The notes under the pieces are model-generated. The model made no database searches and was not told the DNA's origin. It was given only the letters and a program-made list of their open reading frames with translations. Below, in pieces: positions 16,917 to 28,970 of a stretch of 64,000 bases of DNA (positions are counted from its first letter, which is position 1; each line of letters begins with the position of its first letter). Origin of the DNA: Xanthobacter aminoxidans (lineage in GTDB: Bacteria; Pseudomonadota; Alphaproteobacteria; Rhizobiales; Xanthobacteraceae). The DNA lies in the NCBI RefSeq assembly GCF_023571765.1, contig NZ_JAMJXC010000001.1, forward strand, positions 496,001 to 560,000. The letters are read 5' to 3'. The position numbers and the translations under genes were made by a program.

Positions 16917-17317
16917 AGATCACCCTCGTCGCCGCCTGCGCCCTCATTGACGGCGACGGCCGCGTGCTGGTGGCGCAGCGGCCGGAGGGCAAGGCGCTGG
17001 CGGGCCTCTGGGAGTTTCCCGGCGGCAAGGTCGAGCCCGGCGAGCGGCCGGAGCAGACGCTCATCCGCGAGCTCGATGAGGAACTGGGCATCACGGTGAA
17101 GGAGGCGTGCCTCGCGCCTCTCACTTTCGCCAGCTATCCCTACGAGACCTTCCACCTCCTGATGCCGCTCTGGATCTGCCGCCGCTGGGAGGGCGTGATC
17201 CAGAAGAAGGAACATCAGGCGCTGCAATGGCTCCGGCCCGGACGCCTCCGCGACATTCCCATGCCGCCCGCCGACGAACCGCTGATCCCGGCGCTGATCG
17301 ACCTTCTCGGCCCCTGA
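16913..17317 (+). CDS. mutT: 8-oxo-dGTP diphosphatase, MutT type
   Basis: A 134-residue Nudix hydrolase. The complete Nudix box runs from Gly38 to Ile60 (GKVEPGE, then RELDEELGI), preceded by LWEFPGG, the combination typical of MutT. It should remove oxidised dGTP from the nucleotide pool. The start is GTG, overlapping the argJ stop (GTGA), an argJ-mutT arrangement common in alphaproteobacteria. The C-terminus has [16 protein letters not shown], also typical. Confidence 0.93.
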   Translation: MKITLVAACALIDGDGRVLVAQRPEGKALAGLWEFPGGKVEPGERPEQTLIRELDEELGITVKEACLAPLTFASYPYETFHLLMPLWICRRWEGVIQKKEHQALQWLRPGRLRDIPMPPADEPLIPALIDLLGP

Positions 17318-17324
17318 TCGCCCG

Positions 17325-18179
17325 ATGTCATCCGCTACGGCTACCCGCATCGGCTTCCTCGCCATCCTGCTGTGGGCGACGCTCGCCTTCTTCACGGCGG
17401 CGACGGGGAAGGTGCCGCCCTTCCTGCTGACAGCGCTCACCTTCGGCATCGGCGGTGCGGTGGGGCTGGGGGCGGCGCTGGCCGGGCCGGGGCTCGGCGT
17501 GCTGAAGCAGCGGCCGCTCGCCTATCTCCACGGCGTGGGCGGGCTGTTCGGCTACCACTTCCTCTATTTCACCGCCCTGAAGCTGGCCCCGGCGGCAGAG
17601 GCAGGGCTGATCGCCTATCTCTGGCCGCTGCTGATCGTGCTGCTCTCCGCCTTCCTGCCCGGCGGCGGCCTCAGGCGCGTGCATGTGGTCGGCGCGCTGA
17701 TGGGCTTTGCCGGCACCGTGGTGCTGCTCGCCGGCAAGGGCGGCTTCTCCGGCATCGAGATGCGCTTTCTGCCCGGCTATCTCGCGGCGTTCGCCTGCGC
17801 CTTCATCTGGTCGTCCTATTCGGTGGCCTCGCGCCATTTCGCCGATGTGCCGACGCAGGCGGTGGCCGGCTTCTGCCTCGCCACGGCGGTGCTGGCCGCC
17901 CTCTGCCACCTCGCGTGGGAGGAGACCGTGTGGCCCGCCTCGGCCGGGGAGTGGACGGCGGTGGTGCTGCTCGGCATCGGCCCGGTGGGGCTCGCCTTCT
18001 ACACCTGGGACATCGGCATGAAGCGCGGCGACGTGCGCCTTCTGGGCGTCGCTTCCTATGCGGCGCCGGTGCTCTCTACGCTGCTGCTGGTTGCGACCGG
18101 CTTCTCGGCGCCGTCCCTCTCGCTGGCGGTGGCCTGCGCGCTCATCGTCGGCGGAGCCTTCGTCGCCACACGGCGTTGA
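17325..18179 (+). CDS. EamA/DMT-family exporter, YddG-like
   Basis: A 284-residue membrane protein with about ten predicted helices in two EamA repeats. The first repeat contains GVGGLFGYHFLYFTALKLAP with AGLIAYLWPLLIVLLSA. The second contains FAFIWSSYSV-like and GVASYAAPVLSTLLL segments. These features match the YddG subgroup, whose known members export aromatic amino acids. The gene starts 7 bases after mutT, so it may be cotranscribed. The substrate assignment is tentative. Confidence 0.88.
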   Translation: MSSATATRIGFLAILLWATLAFFTAATGKVPPFLLTALTFGIGGAVGLGAALAGPGLGVLKQRPLAYLHGVGGLFGYHFLYFTALKLAPAAEAGLIAYLWPLLIVLLSAFLPGGGLRRVHVVGALMGFAGTVVLLAGKGGFSGIEMRFLPGYLAAFACAFIWSSYSVASRHFADVPTQAVAGFCLATAVLAALCHLAWEETVWPASAGEWTAVVLLGIGPVGLAFYTWDIGMKRGDVRLLGVASYAAPVLSTLLLVATGFSAPSLSLAVACALIVGGAFVATRR

Positions 18180-18206
18180 ACGCGCGAATCTGAACGGAGA
18201 ACCGCC

Positions 18207-19058
18207 ATGACCCATCCCGCGCTGTCCTCCGGCGCCGTCGCCGTCATCACGGGCGGCGCGTCCGGCATCGGCCTTGCCGCAGCGGAAAAGCTCGCCGCCC
18301 GCGGGCTGAAGGTGGCCATCGCCGATCTGCCGGGCGAAAAGCTCGATGCGGCTGCCGCGCAGGTGGCGTCCGTGGCGGAGGGCGGGGCCGCGGATGTGCT
18401 CGCCGTCGCTACAGATGTCAGTCGGCCCGAGGATATGGAGCGGCTGGAGGAGATCGTCGCCGGGCGCTTCGGCGGCACGGACCTCCTCATGAACAATGCC
18501 GGCGTGCAGCCGGGCAGCGCCATCTTCGGCCCCTTCGGCAATTGGGAGAAGGTGCTGGGCGTCAACCTCATGGGCATCATCCACGGCTGCCGCGCGTTCG
18601 GGCCGAAGATGATCGCGCGGGGACGGCCGGGGCTGATCGTCAACACCGGCTCGAAGCAGGGCATCACCACCCCGCCGGGCGATCCGGCCTACAACGTGTC
18701 CAAGGCCGGCGTGAAGGCCTTCACCGAGGCGCTGGAACACGAATTGCGCAACACGCCGGACTGCCGGATCTCGGCGCGGCTGTTCATTCCGGGCTTCGTC
18801 TTCACCCCGCTGGCGGCGGGCGGGCGGACCGAGAAGCCGGCGGGGGCCTGGACCGCTCAGCAGACCGTGGACTTCCTGCTGGAGAAGCTGGAGGCCGGCG
18901 ATTTCTACATCCTCTGCCCGGACAATGACGTGCCCCGCGCGCTCGACGAGAAGCGCATCGCCTGGGCAGCCGGCGATATCATCGAGAACCGCCCGCCGCT
19001 GTCGCGCTGGCACAAGGATTATGCGGCGGCCTTCGCGGCCTTCGTGAAAGGGGCCTGA
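18207..19058 (+). CDS. Short-chain dehydrogenase/reductase
   Basis: A 283-residue SDR oxidoreductase. The NAD(P)-binding motif TGGASGIG is at 15-22, NNAG at 96-99, and the catalytic Ser149, Tyr162 and Lys166 are all present (NTGSKQG, YNVSK). The acidic residue at the end of beta-2 (IADLP) suggests a preference for NAD. The sequence has an extended C-terminus beyond the classical 250 residues. GGAGAACC precedes the start. The substrate cannot be told from sequence. It stands between the exporter and leuB on the same strand. Confidence 0.9.
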   Translation: MTHPALSSGAVAVITGGASGIGLAAAEKLAARGLKVAIADLPGEKLDAAAAQVASVAEGGAADVLAVATDVSRPEDMERLEEIVAGRFGGTDLLMNNAGVQPGSAIFGPFGNWEKVLGVNLMGIIHGCRAFGPKMIARGRPGLIVNTGSKQGITTPPGDPAYNVSKAGVKAFTEALEHELRNTPDCRISARLFIPGFVFTPLAAGGRTEKPAGAWTAQQTVDFLLEKLEAGDFYILCPDNDVPRALDEKRIAWAAGDIIENRPPLSRWHKDYAAAFAAFVKGA

Positions 19059-19193
19059 ATACCGCAGGCCGGCGTGTTCCTCCTTGCCATCGGCCCTTTG
19101 AGGCCCTAGCACTCCGCGCCGAGCCGCCGCCCTCAGGGCGACCCAAAAACGGCGCGATGCCGCAGCGTAAATCAAGACCCGAGGAATCCACCC

Positions 19194-20306
<1,113 letters not shown>

Positions 20307-20334
20307 GCGGCTGCGCTGCCGTTCTGACCATCGG

Positions 20335-20357
20335 CCCCTCCGGTTCGCCCGGAGGGG
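20335..20357. terminator. Hairpin between leuB and the convergent rhodanese gene
   Basis: CCCCTCCGG (20335-20343) pairs perfectly with 20349-20357 around TTCGC. No T run follows, so it may act as an RNA 3'-end stabiliser or as a weak terminator. Confidence 0.5.
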
Positions 20358-20439
20358 GATCGGCGAAAACGGGCGTCATGCGCCACGCCGAAAGAATGGT
20401 GCCCGGTCTGGCCGGAGCACCGCCTCGGGCGCCTGCGCT

Positions 20440-20781
20440 TCAGCCGCGCTCGACGTCGAAGCCGGCTTCGCGCCAACCCATGATGCCGCCCTTCATGTGC
20501 TCCTCATAGGCAAGGCCTGCCTTCTGCGCCGCTGCGGCGGCCTGCTGCGAGCGCTGGCCCGAGCGGCAGGAGAAGACGAGGCGCTTGCCGGCCGGGTCCG
20601 GCAGGGCAGCGGGATTCCACGTGCTCAGCGGGAAATTGACCGCGCCGGGAATGCGCTCGGCCTGAATCTCGTTCGGCTCCCGCACGTCCACGAGAAGGAT
20701 GCTGCCATCGGCGAGTCCCTGACGGACCTCCGACGGGGAGAGGTGGCTGATGGTCCCGCCGAAGGGGTTGCGTTCACTCAT
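20440..20781 (-). CDS. Single-domain rhodanese-like sulfurtransferase
   Basis: A 113-residue rhodanese domain. The active-site loop is FSCRSGQRS with nucleophile Cys72, and the CH2A-like motif VDVREPNE is at 31-38. It has no signal peptide or second domain, so it is a cytosolic GlpE-like persulfide carrier. The start at 20781 is supported by AGGACAGG. It is convergent with leuB. The physiological acceptor is unknown. Confidence 0.9.
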   Translation of the reverse strand: MSERNPFGGTISHLSPSEVRQGLADGSILLVDVREPNEIQAERIPGAVNFPLSTWNPAALPDPAGKRLVFSCRSGQRSQQAAAAAQKAGLAYEEHMKGGIMGWREAGFDVERG

Positions 20782-21056
20782 TGACCTGTCCTGAACACGA
20801 GCTGTGAGCCGGTTTGTCCCGGGGGCGCGAGCCTGCACCGGAGCGCCTTGCTGATGCAAGAGGTGTTCCCTTGTCGTGGAAGGGACACGCAACGGAAGTG
20901 GGTCTTTACGGCGCAGCTTGCCCGGTCCAGAACCATGAACGAAGCTGCACGATGCCCGAACGCTCCGCTCATCTGGCGTTCATGTGGCCTTTGCTAAATC
21001 AGGTGCCATCGCAGCACGCCGCGGGTTGATGCCCGGCGGATGCGGAAAGGATCAAG

Positions 21057-21389
21057 ATGTCGACCCGTAATGCCGCGCTCGGCGCTTTCACTGCCTTCAC
21101 CCTGGCCGCCGCCGTCCTCGCAGGCTCGGCCGTCACCGCCAGCGCCCAGAACAACACGGTGGGCGGTGCGCTCATCGGCGGCACGGCCGGCGCGCTGATC
21201 GGCGGCGCTGTCACGGGCAATGCCGGTGGCGTCGCGGCCGGCGCGCTCATCGGCGGCACCACCGGTGCCATCATCGGCAACCAGCAGGACCAGCGCCGCG
21301 CCTATTATTTCTGGGGCAACAACGGCCGCTGCTACCTGCGCCAGACCAACGGCAACGTGGTCAAGGTGTCGCGCGGCTACTGCGGCTGA
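21057..21389 (+). CDS. Exported glycine-zipper protein
   Basis: A 110-residue protein with a signal peptide ending near AAxxxSAxA (TASA, then QNNTVGG). It then has a Gly-rich zipper of alternating GGALIGG, GALIGG and GGTTGAIIGN units, like outer-membrane 17-kDa/YMGG proteins, and a basic C-terminal segment with two cysteines (GRCYLRQ and GYCG). It is likely an envelope protein that inserts in or lies against the outer membrane. GGAAAGGA precedes the start. A strong terminator follows. Confidence 0.82.
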   Translation: MSTRNAALGAFTAFTLAAAVLAGSAVTASAQNNTVGGALIGGTAGALIGGAVTGNAGGVAAGALIGGTTGAIIGNQQDQRRAYYFWGNNGRCYLRQTNGNVVKVSRGYCG

Positions 21390-21449
21390 TCCTCGTTTTC
21401 AGGGCTGTTGATCGGTTCCGTTCCCCCGCACGGATCCGATCAGTGGGAG

Positions 21450-21477
21450 AGGCGCCGGCTTTTGCCGGCGCCTTTTT
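21450..21477 (+). terminator. Rho-independent terminator
   Basis: A 10-bp perfect stem (21450-21459 with 21464-21473), a TTTT loop and a following T run to 21477. It ends the glycine-zipper transcript. Confidence 0.92.
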
Positions 21478-21535
21478 CCGTTGGCGCGGAAACGCGGTGA
21501 GTTGCCTCCCGCACTGCGGCAGCTAGATTGGCGCC

Positions 21536-22513
21536 ATGCCGCCCGAGCCCGCTTCCGCCGACGCCCCAGACCGCCCGCGCACCTCCGCCGTGCCTGATCT
21601 CGCCACCGTGGCCGCCGGCGGCAAACGCGCCGTCGCGCGCGCGCTGGCGCTGGTGGAGACGGCCCGCGGACAGCCCGACCTCGTGGCGCTGCTCGATGCC
21701 GCGGCCCGCGCCGGCAAGGCCGAGGTGCTGGGCCTCACTGGCCCGCCCGGCGTGGGCAAATCGACCCTGACCAACGCGCTGGTCCGCCGCGCCCGTGCGG
21801 CCGGCCGCACCGTGGCCGTGTTGGCGGTGGACCCCTCGTCGCGGCGCACGGGTGGCGCGCTGCTCGGCGACCGGGCCCGCATGAAGACCGACCCCGACGA
21901 CCGCGGCGTGTTCGTGCGCTCCATGGCGGCGCGCGACCGGCTCGGCGGGCTTTCGGATGATTCGGTCGCTGCCGTGGTCCTGCTGCGTGCGGTCTATGAT
22001 CTGGTGATCGTCGAGACCGTGGGCGTCGGCCAGTCGGAGGCGGACATCTCCCTTGTCGCCGACACGGTGGTGCTGTGCATCCAGCCGGCGTCGGGCGACA
22101 GCCTTCAGTTCATGAAGGCGGGCGTGATGGAACTGCCCGACATCATCGTCGTCACCAAGGCCGACATGACCGAGGTTGCCCGCCGCGCCGCCTCCGAGGT
22201 GGCGGGAGCACTGTCGCTCGCCGGCTCCGCCTCCGCCGGGTGGACGGTTCCTGTGATCCGCCTGTCGGCGGCGACGGGGGAGGGGCTCGACGCCTTCGAG
22301 GCGGCGGTCGCGGCGCACGGCGCGTTTCTCGACACGGGAGACCGGCGCGCAGCCCAGCGCGCGACGCAGGAAGACAAGTGGGTGGAGGAGGCGGTTCGGG
22401 TCCGCTTCGGCACCCATGGCCTTGCACGGGCGCGCAAATTCCAGCTGCGGGGGCAGGGCCCGTTCGCCCGCGAAGCGGAGCTGGCGCTGAAATTAACCTC
22501 CAGGCAAGACTGA
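21536..22513 (+). CDS. meaB: MeaB-type GTPase (methylmalonyl-CoA mutase chaperone, formerly ArgK)
   Basis: A 325-residue G3E GTPase. Walker A GPPGVGKS is at 69-76. The characteristic VDPSSRRTGGALLGDRARM, the switch region FVRSMAARDRLGGLS, VETVGVGQSE and the base-recognition TKAD at 207-210 are all present. MeaB gates loading and repair of adenosylcobalamin on methylmalonyl-CoA mutase or ethylmalonyl-pathway mutases. No mutase gene is in this window, so it acts in trans. The N-terminus of this copy is Pro/Ala-rich. Confidence 0.94.
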   Translation: MPPEPASADAPDRPRTSAVPDLATVAAGGKRAVARALALVETARGQPDLVALLDAAARAGKAEVLGLTGPPGVGKSTLTNALVRRARAAGRTVAVLAVDPSSRRTGGALLGDRARMKTDPDDRGVFVRSMAARDRLGGLSDDSVAAVVLLRAVYDLVIVETVGVGQSEADISLVADTVVLCIQPASGDSLQFMKAGVMELPDIIVVTKADMTEVARRAASEVAGALSLAGSASAGWTVPVIRLSAATGEGLDAFEAAVAAHGAFLDTGDRRAAQRATQEDKWVEEAVRVRFGTHGLARARKFQLRGQGPFAREAELALKLTSRQD

Positions 22514-22595
22514 TCGGACAATGCTCTTGCGTGTCGCCGGCCGGCAACGGTCCGGCGCCCTATTGGGGACATGAAGTCTCGGCAAGGGCTGGCGT

Positions 22596-23996
22596 ATGGG
22601 AATTTGTCGGGATCGATGGCCGAGGGCCGGTCGGGCTTTGTCGCCGCTTCTCGTCGCCACCGCCTTCATCGTCGCAACGCCTTGCGGGGCGGGGGCTGAC
22701 GACGTATCGGGTCGGGCGCCGAAAGGCGTAGCGTCGGGTTCAGGTCTCGGCCTCTGGCCGGGCTCCGCGCGGGCGTTGAAGCTCGCCACGCTCGATCTGC
22801 CGCAGCCGGTCGGTACCGGCCTGCCGGAGATTCCGAAGGAGGCCATCGCCGAGGTCGTGAAGCCGGCGCGCCGTGTTGTCGCACCCGGCACCATCGTCAC
22901 AGCCTCCCTCGCGCCGGTCTCCGAAGACAGTGCGCGCGCCGCCGCGGTTGCCGCAATCGCGGGCCAGCCGGTGCTGAATGGGGCGCGGGACGAGATCGGC
23001 ACCGGGCCGGAGCCGTCGGACCTCGTCTCGCCCGCCCTCGCGTCTTCCACCCAGTCTTCCTCCGATACGACGGATGACGACGCCTTCGCCTTTCCCCCGC
23101 CGCTGGTGCTCTCGGATCGCGAGACGGTCGAGCCTCCGCGCCACCTCGACCTGTCGGGCGCCTATCTGGAATTGGCCCTCGACATCCTTCTGGAACTGCC
23201 GCTGATCCAGGACGCCGCCCGCGTTGCCGCGGCGGAGGACGTTCCCGCCGGTCTGGAGCAGGCTCGCCGTGCGGCCGAGACGCTGGCGCGCGAGGACGCG
23301 CCGGAGGAGGCCCTCGGGGAGTTCGGCGGCGGCACCACGCTCGTCGGCCCGGTGCCGCATCAGGATCCGGTGGCGGTGTTCAGCCGCGATCCGGTGCTGT
23401 TTCCGGCCCTTGCCTTCCAGTATGCCGCGCTCGCTGAGCACGGCTATGTGCCCCATCCGGCGCCGCACGCCGAGGGCGAGGCGACCCTGGTCTCACCGGA
23501 CAGCACCGTGGAGCTGGAGACACCGCCCAGCGACGGCATCTGGCCCTCGCCCGCGCAGCGGCTGGAGCTCGGCGGCGAGAAGCTGGCGCGGGCCCAGAAG
23601 TGCCTGGCGGAAGCCATCTATTTCGAAAGCCGCGGCGAGCCCAAGCGCGGCCAGATCGCGGTGGCGCAGGTCATCGTGAACCGCGTGTTCTCCGGCTACT
23701 ACCCGGCGGATGTGTGCGGCGCGGTCTACCAGAACGCCCACAAGCACCTCGCCTGCCAGTTCACCTTCGCCTGCGACGACGTGCCGGACGTGGTGCGCGA
23801 GCCGGACATGTGGGTGCAGGCCAAGGAAATCGCCGCCGACATGCTGGACGGAAGGCTATGGCTCGCCTCCATCGGCCGCGCCACGCACTATCACGCCTAC
23901 TGGGTGCATCCGAGCTGGGTGCGGGAGATGCGCAAGCTGGACAAGATCGGCGTGCACACCTTCTACCGCCCGCGCCGCTGGGGCGACAGCTACTGA
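22596..23996 (+). CDS. Exported cell-wall hydrolase, SleB family
   Basis: A 466-residue protein. A hydrophobic signal-like segment lies at about 15-35, followed by a long low-complexity linker rich in Ala, Pro and Glu. The C-terminal catalytic domain (about 335-466) is of the SleB/Hydrolase_2 type. Its landmarks are [20 protein letters not shown] with the catalytic Glu, [21 protein letters not shown] and the end [10 protein letters not shown]. Such enzymes cleave peptidoglycan glycan strands. The role in a non-sporulating alphaproteobacterium would be wall remodelling. The linker makes the protein longer than most family members. Confidence 0.9.
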   Translation: MGICRDRWPRAGRALSPLLVATAFIVATPCGAGADDVSGRAPKGVASGSGLGLWPGSARALKLATLDLPQPVGTGLPEIPKEAIAEVVKPARRVVAPGTIVTASLAPVSEDSARAAAVAAIAGQPVLNGARDEIGTGPEPSDLVSPALASSTQSSSDTTDDDAFAFPPPLVLSDRETVEPPRHLDLSGAYLELALDILLELPLIQDAARVAAAEDVPAGLEQARRAAETLAREDAPEEALGEFGGGTTLVGPVPHQDPVAVFSRDPVLFPALAFQYAALAEHGYVPHPAPHAEGEATLVSPDSTVELETPPSDGIWPSPAQRLELGGEKLARAQKCLAEAIYFESRGEPKRGQIAVAQVIVNRVFSGYYPADVCGAVYQNAHKHLACQFTFACDDVPDVVREPDMWVQAKEIAADMLDGRLWLASIGRATHYHAYWVHPSWVREMRKLDKIGVHTFYRPRRWGDSY

Positions 23997-24012
23997 GTCT
24001 TTCGCCGCCGTA

Positions 24013-24066
24013 CGGCGCCTGAGCGAAGCAACATCCCAAGCCCGCGCGGCGCCTGAGCGAAGCGAC
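24013..24066. repeat. Tandem pair of a short dispersed repeat (locus 1)
   Basis: CGGCGCCTGAGCGAAGC occurs at 24013-24029 and again at 24047-24063, joined by AACATCCCAAGCCCGCG. A second tandem pair of the same build, in the opposite orientation, is at 56676-56737. Both lie in gaps between convergent genes. Confidence 0.75.
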
Positions 24067-24068
24067 GC

Positions 24069-24686
24069 TCAGGCGTGGCCGGCGTCGCTGGAGAGCATGC
24101 CGGGCACGATGCCGAGCTTGCGCAGGGCACTATCGTATTTCGTCTCCACCCCTGCGCCGAAGATGAGGTCCGGGTCGGCCGGGCAGTTCAGCCAGCCGTT
24201 GGCCTGAATCTCCGTCTCGAGCTGGCCCGGCGCCCAGCCGGCATAGCCGAGTGCCAGCACCGCGCTGCGCGGTCCGCGGCCGCCGGCAATGGCCTTCAGG
24301 ATATCCAGCGTCGCGGTGAGGCAGATGCCGTCATCGATGGTCAGCGTGGAATTCTCGACGAAATAATCCGCCGAATGCAGCACGAAACCGCGTCCCGTCT
24401 CCACCGGCCCGCCGCGCAGCACTTTGACGGTGCCCGCGCTCTTCGGCAGCAGTATGCGCTCGGCGGCGGGAACCACGTCCAGCTGGACGAGGAGGTCGGT
24501 GAAGTCGATATGGCTCGCCGGCTGGTTCACCACGATGCCCATCGCTCCTTCCGGAGAGTGGGCGCACATGTAGACGAGGGTGCGGGCGAACTGCTCGTCG
24601 CGCATGGTCGGCATGGCGATGAGCATCTGCCCATCGAGGAAACCCGACCCTCCGCCTTCGATCGTATGGTTCTGGCTCGCAGTCAT
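24069..24686 (-). CDS. YqgE/AlgH family protein
   Basis: A 205-residue member of the YqgE/AlgH (DUF179) family. It shows [30 protein letters not shown] and the C-terminal [14 protein letters not shown]. The fold is known but the function is not settled; some members affect transcriptional regulation. The start at 24686 gives the normal length, though the ribosome site is not obvious and an in-frame start 25 codons upstream cannot be excluded. The repeat at 24013-24066 lies just after its stop. Confidence 0.9.
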   Translation of the reverse strand: MTASQNHTIEGGGSGFLDGQMLIAMPTMRDEQFARTLVYMCAHSPEGAMGIVVNQPASHIDFTDLLVQLDVVPAAERILLPKSAGTVKVLRGGPVETGRGFVLHSADYFVENSTLTIDDGICLTATLDILKAIAGGRGPRSAVLALGYAGWAPGQLETEIQANGWLNCPADPDLIFGAGVETKYDSALRKLGIVPGMLSSDAGHA

Positions 24687-24856
24687 GGAGAAAGGGTACC
24701 GCCGTTCGGGCGTCTTGGAAATGCGGATTGCATCGCAGGTCGCCGCGAAGCCTCGTCGCAAGGCTGCGAGTCCCGCGGCGGGTCACACGCTTGTGCACGC
24801 GATTGGTGAGCGGAAGGGCTTTGCGGCGAAGCCGCGAGCGGGTACCCGCTAGGCCC

Positions 24857-25762
24857 ATGACATCGACCCCTCAGCGCGCCCTGGGCGCTTGGCCGGCGGT
24901 TCGGCCCGCATTCCTGTTGTCGTCTCGTGGCGTGTTCGCCCGCGCACTTCTCGCCGGCGCCATGTTTGCCGCTCTCTCGCCGGCCGCATGGGCTGCGAGT
25001 GCGCCTCCGGTGAAGGTGCCTGGCGCGGATGTGGTCCTGATGGCGGGCGCCGTCTCCGGCACGACGGCGGATGCGGGCATCGAGCTGAAGCTCGCCCCCG
25101 GCTGGAAGACCTACTGGCGCTATCCCGGCGACAGTGGCGTGCCGCCGACGCTGGACTGGAGCGGTTCGGAGAACATCGCCCGGGTGGAGATGGAATGGCC
25201 CGCGCCCAAGCGCTTCGCCGACGGGGGCGGGGGCTTTTCCATCGGCTACAAGGGGGCGGTCCTGTTCCCCCTGAAGGTGGAGCTGAAGGACAAGGACAAG
25301 CCGGCGCGGCTCGCCCTCGCGTTCGATTTCGCGGTGTGCGAGGCCCTGTGCATGCCAGCCCGCGCCGACCTCTCCATCGCGCTTGGCGGCGACGCCGGCG
25401 CCGAGGCGTCCCGTATCTTGGCTGCCCGCGCGGCCCTGCCGGTGGAACGTCCGCTGGGCGTTGCCGAGCCGACCTCGGTGCAGAAGGTCGAACTGGACGC
25501 GAGCGCCGAGCCGCCGCGTCTCGTGATCGAGGTCAGGGCCCAGAATCCCAAGGCGGATCTGTTCGCCGAGGGGCCGGACCGCTGGGCCCTGCCGCTGCCA
25601 CAGAAGACCATGCTGCCGGACGGTGCCGCCCGGTTCGATCTGCCCCTCGACGGCATTCCCGCCGGCACCGATCCGTCCGGCACGCCGCTCACCCTGACCC
25701 TCGTGGACGGCACGAAGGCGATCGTGACAACGGTGCCTGTCCCGAAGCTGCCGCCACGCTGA
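24857..25762 (+). CDS. Periplasmic DsbD N-terminal-like thiol protein
   Basis: A 301-residue exported protein with a signal segment at about 28-47 (ending AAWA). The mature part resembles the immunoglobulin-like alpha domain of DsbD, including GIELKLAPGWKTYWRYPGD and the pair Cys161/Cys165 in VCEALCMPA. DsbD alpha uses two cysteines to pass electrons to periplasmic thiols. Here the domain is encoded alone, without the membrane beta and thioredoxin gamma domains. It may accept electrons from a separate CcdA-like protein. It is followed by a peroxiredoxin gene after 95 bases, which fits a thiol redox role. Confidence 0.82.
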   Translation: MTSTPQRALGAWPAVRPAFLLSSRGVFARALLAGAMFAALSPAAWAASAPPVKVPGADVVLMAGAVSGTTADAGIELKLAPGWKTYWRYPGDSGVPPTLDWSGSENIARVEMEWPAPKRFADGGGGFSIGYKGAVLFPLKVELKDKDKPARLALAFDFAVCEALCMPARADLSIALGGDAGAEASRILAARAALPVERPLGVAEPTSVQKVELDASAEPPRLVIEVRAQNPKADLFAEGPDRWALPLPQKTMLPDGAARFDLPLDGIPAGTDPSGTPLTLTLVDGTKAIVTTVPVPKLPPR

Positions 25763-25857
25763 GCTGGGCCGCTCCGGCCCGCAGCCAGCGCTTTTCTCCC
25801 GGTCAAAAGCCCGTATTGTCGGCGCGGGCGCAAACGCCCAAGACTGTGGAGAAGACG

Positions 25858-26343
25858 ATGCCCATTTCGGTCGGCGACAAACTGCCCAACGCCACCTTCC
25901 GTGTTCCCACCGAGGACGGCCCCGTGCCGAAGACCACCGACGAAATCTTCAAGGGCAAGAAGGTGGTGCTGTTCGCGGTGCCGGGTGCCTTCACCCCCAC
26001 CTGCCACAAGAACCACCTGCCCGGCTATGTGCACGAGGCCGACGCCATCAAGGCGAAGGGCGTGGATGCCATCGCCGTAGTGTCGGTGAACGATCCCTTC
26101 GTCATGGGTGCCTGGGAAAAGGCCTCCGGTTCCGACGGCAAGATCGCGTTCCTGGCGGACCCCGACGCGTCCTTCGCGGCCGCGCTCGACCTCACCTTCG
26201 ACGGCTCGGCCGCCGGCCTCGGCGTGCGCTCCAAGCGCTATTCGATGGTGGTCGAGGACGGCGTGGTGAAGACGCTCAACGTGGAGGACGTGCCCTCCAA
26301 GGCCGACGCCTCCGGCGCCACCGCGCTGCTCGCCCAGCTCTGA
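25858..26343 (+). CDS. Peroxiredoxin, Prx5 type
   Basis: A 161-residue redoxin of the Prx5/AHP1 class. The peroxidatic Cys49 is in PGAFTPTCHKNHLPGY, the exact family motif, with the supporting Arg/Thr environment. No second Cys is visible, so it is a 1-Cys enzyme that probably uses glutathione or glutaredoxin to reduce hydroperoxides. It is cytosolic. GGAGAAGACG precedes the ATG. It follows the DsbD-like gene on the same strand. Confidence 0.93.
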   Translation: MPISVGDKLPNATFRVPTEDGPVPKTTDEIFKGKKVVLFAVPGAFTPTCHKNHLPGYVHEADAIKAKGVDAIAVVSVNDPFVMGAWEKASGSDGKIAFLADPDASFAAALDLTFDGSAAGLGVRSKRYSMVVEDGVVKTLNVEDVPSKADASGATALLAQL

Positions 26344-26437
26344 TCCTTCTTACCGACTGACGGATGCCGGGCACGCCCGGCCTCCGCGCCCCGGACCCTC
26401 CTCAGGAGGGCCGGCCTCGCGCGTTTCTCGCGCGCTC

Positions 26438-26644
26438 TCAGGCGATGATGTCGGGGAACAATTCGTCCTCGATCTGGCCGATGCGGTCCTTCAGCTGCAG
26501 CTTGCGCTTCTTGAGCCGCTGGATCTGCAGGATGTCCGATCCCGACACGCTGGTCAGCGCCTCGATCGCCGCATCGAGATCCCGATGCTCCTGCTTCAGG
26601 CGTTCCAGGTGGACCTTGAGATCCCGTTCCTCGTCGCTCGTCAT
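26438..26644 (-). CDS. YdcH-like DUF465 small protein
   Basis: A 68-residue helical protein of the DUF465/YdcH family, a short coiled-coil hairpin (LKQEHRDLDAAIEAL, then KKRKLQLKDRIGQIEDEL). The start at 26644 is preceded by AGGAC; a GTG five codons earlier is possible. Function is unknown. A second DUF465 gene lies divergently 177 bases away, so the two may share a promoter region. Confidence 0.85.
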   Translation of the reverse strand: MTSDEERDLKVHLERLKQEHRDLDAAIEALTSVSGSDILQIQRLKKRKLQLKDRIGQIEDELFPDIIA

Positions 26645-26821
26645 GCCCGGTCCTGTCACCGGCGCGCAGGTCCGCCGCCCGCTCGCCCCATTTGGAATGA
26701 CTATGGCACGGGTATGCCGCGCCGCAAGATGGGAGGTCGCCGGAGGTGGCGGAAAGGCGGTCGACTCTTCGCCGGCTCCGTGACAGACTGATGTCGTGTT
26801 GCAGACAGGGAGTGGCTAAGA

Positions 26822-27001
26822 ATGTCCATCCAGTCGCACCTTCAGGAACTGAAGCGGCGTCACGCGGCCATCGAGCAGGAGCTCAACCGCGAAATGAACA
26901 GCCCCGCATCGGATCCTCTTCGTGTCGCAGAGCTGAAGCGCAAGAAGCTGGTTCTCAAGGACCAGATGTCGAAGCTGAATCCGACTTCCACCGTACATTG
27001 A
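26822..27001 (+). CDS. Second YdcH-like DUF465 small protein
   Basis: A 59-residue protein that is easily missed because of its length. The translation begins MSIQSHLQELKRRHAAIEQE, followed by a loop (SPASDPLRVAELKRKKL) and a second helix (VLKDQMSKL). This is the same helical hairpin as in the DUF465 protein at 26438-26644, with the conserved L-K-R-(K/H)-H and ELKRKKL patterns. GGGAG stands before the ATG. It is divergent from its paralogue. Function is unknown. Confidence 0.82.
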   Translation: MSIQSHLQELKRRHAAIEQELNREMNSPASDPLRVAELKRKKLVLKDQMSKLNPTSTVH

Positions 27002-27140
27002 TGGCTTGCGAGATGTGTGCGTCGCCCGCGTGAGGCGTGGCGCCCCGCACATCTCTTTGTCCTGTGAGACGGGCGGCGCAAAGCGGCGTTCCGCGCGAAC
27101 GGCCTTTGCGTTCCGGACCCAAGGGCTTTAATCCGGCCCC

Positions 27141-28964
<1,824 letters not shown>

Positions 28965-28970
28965 GGCGGC

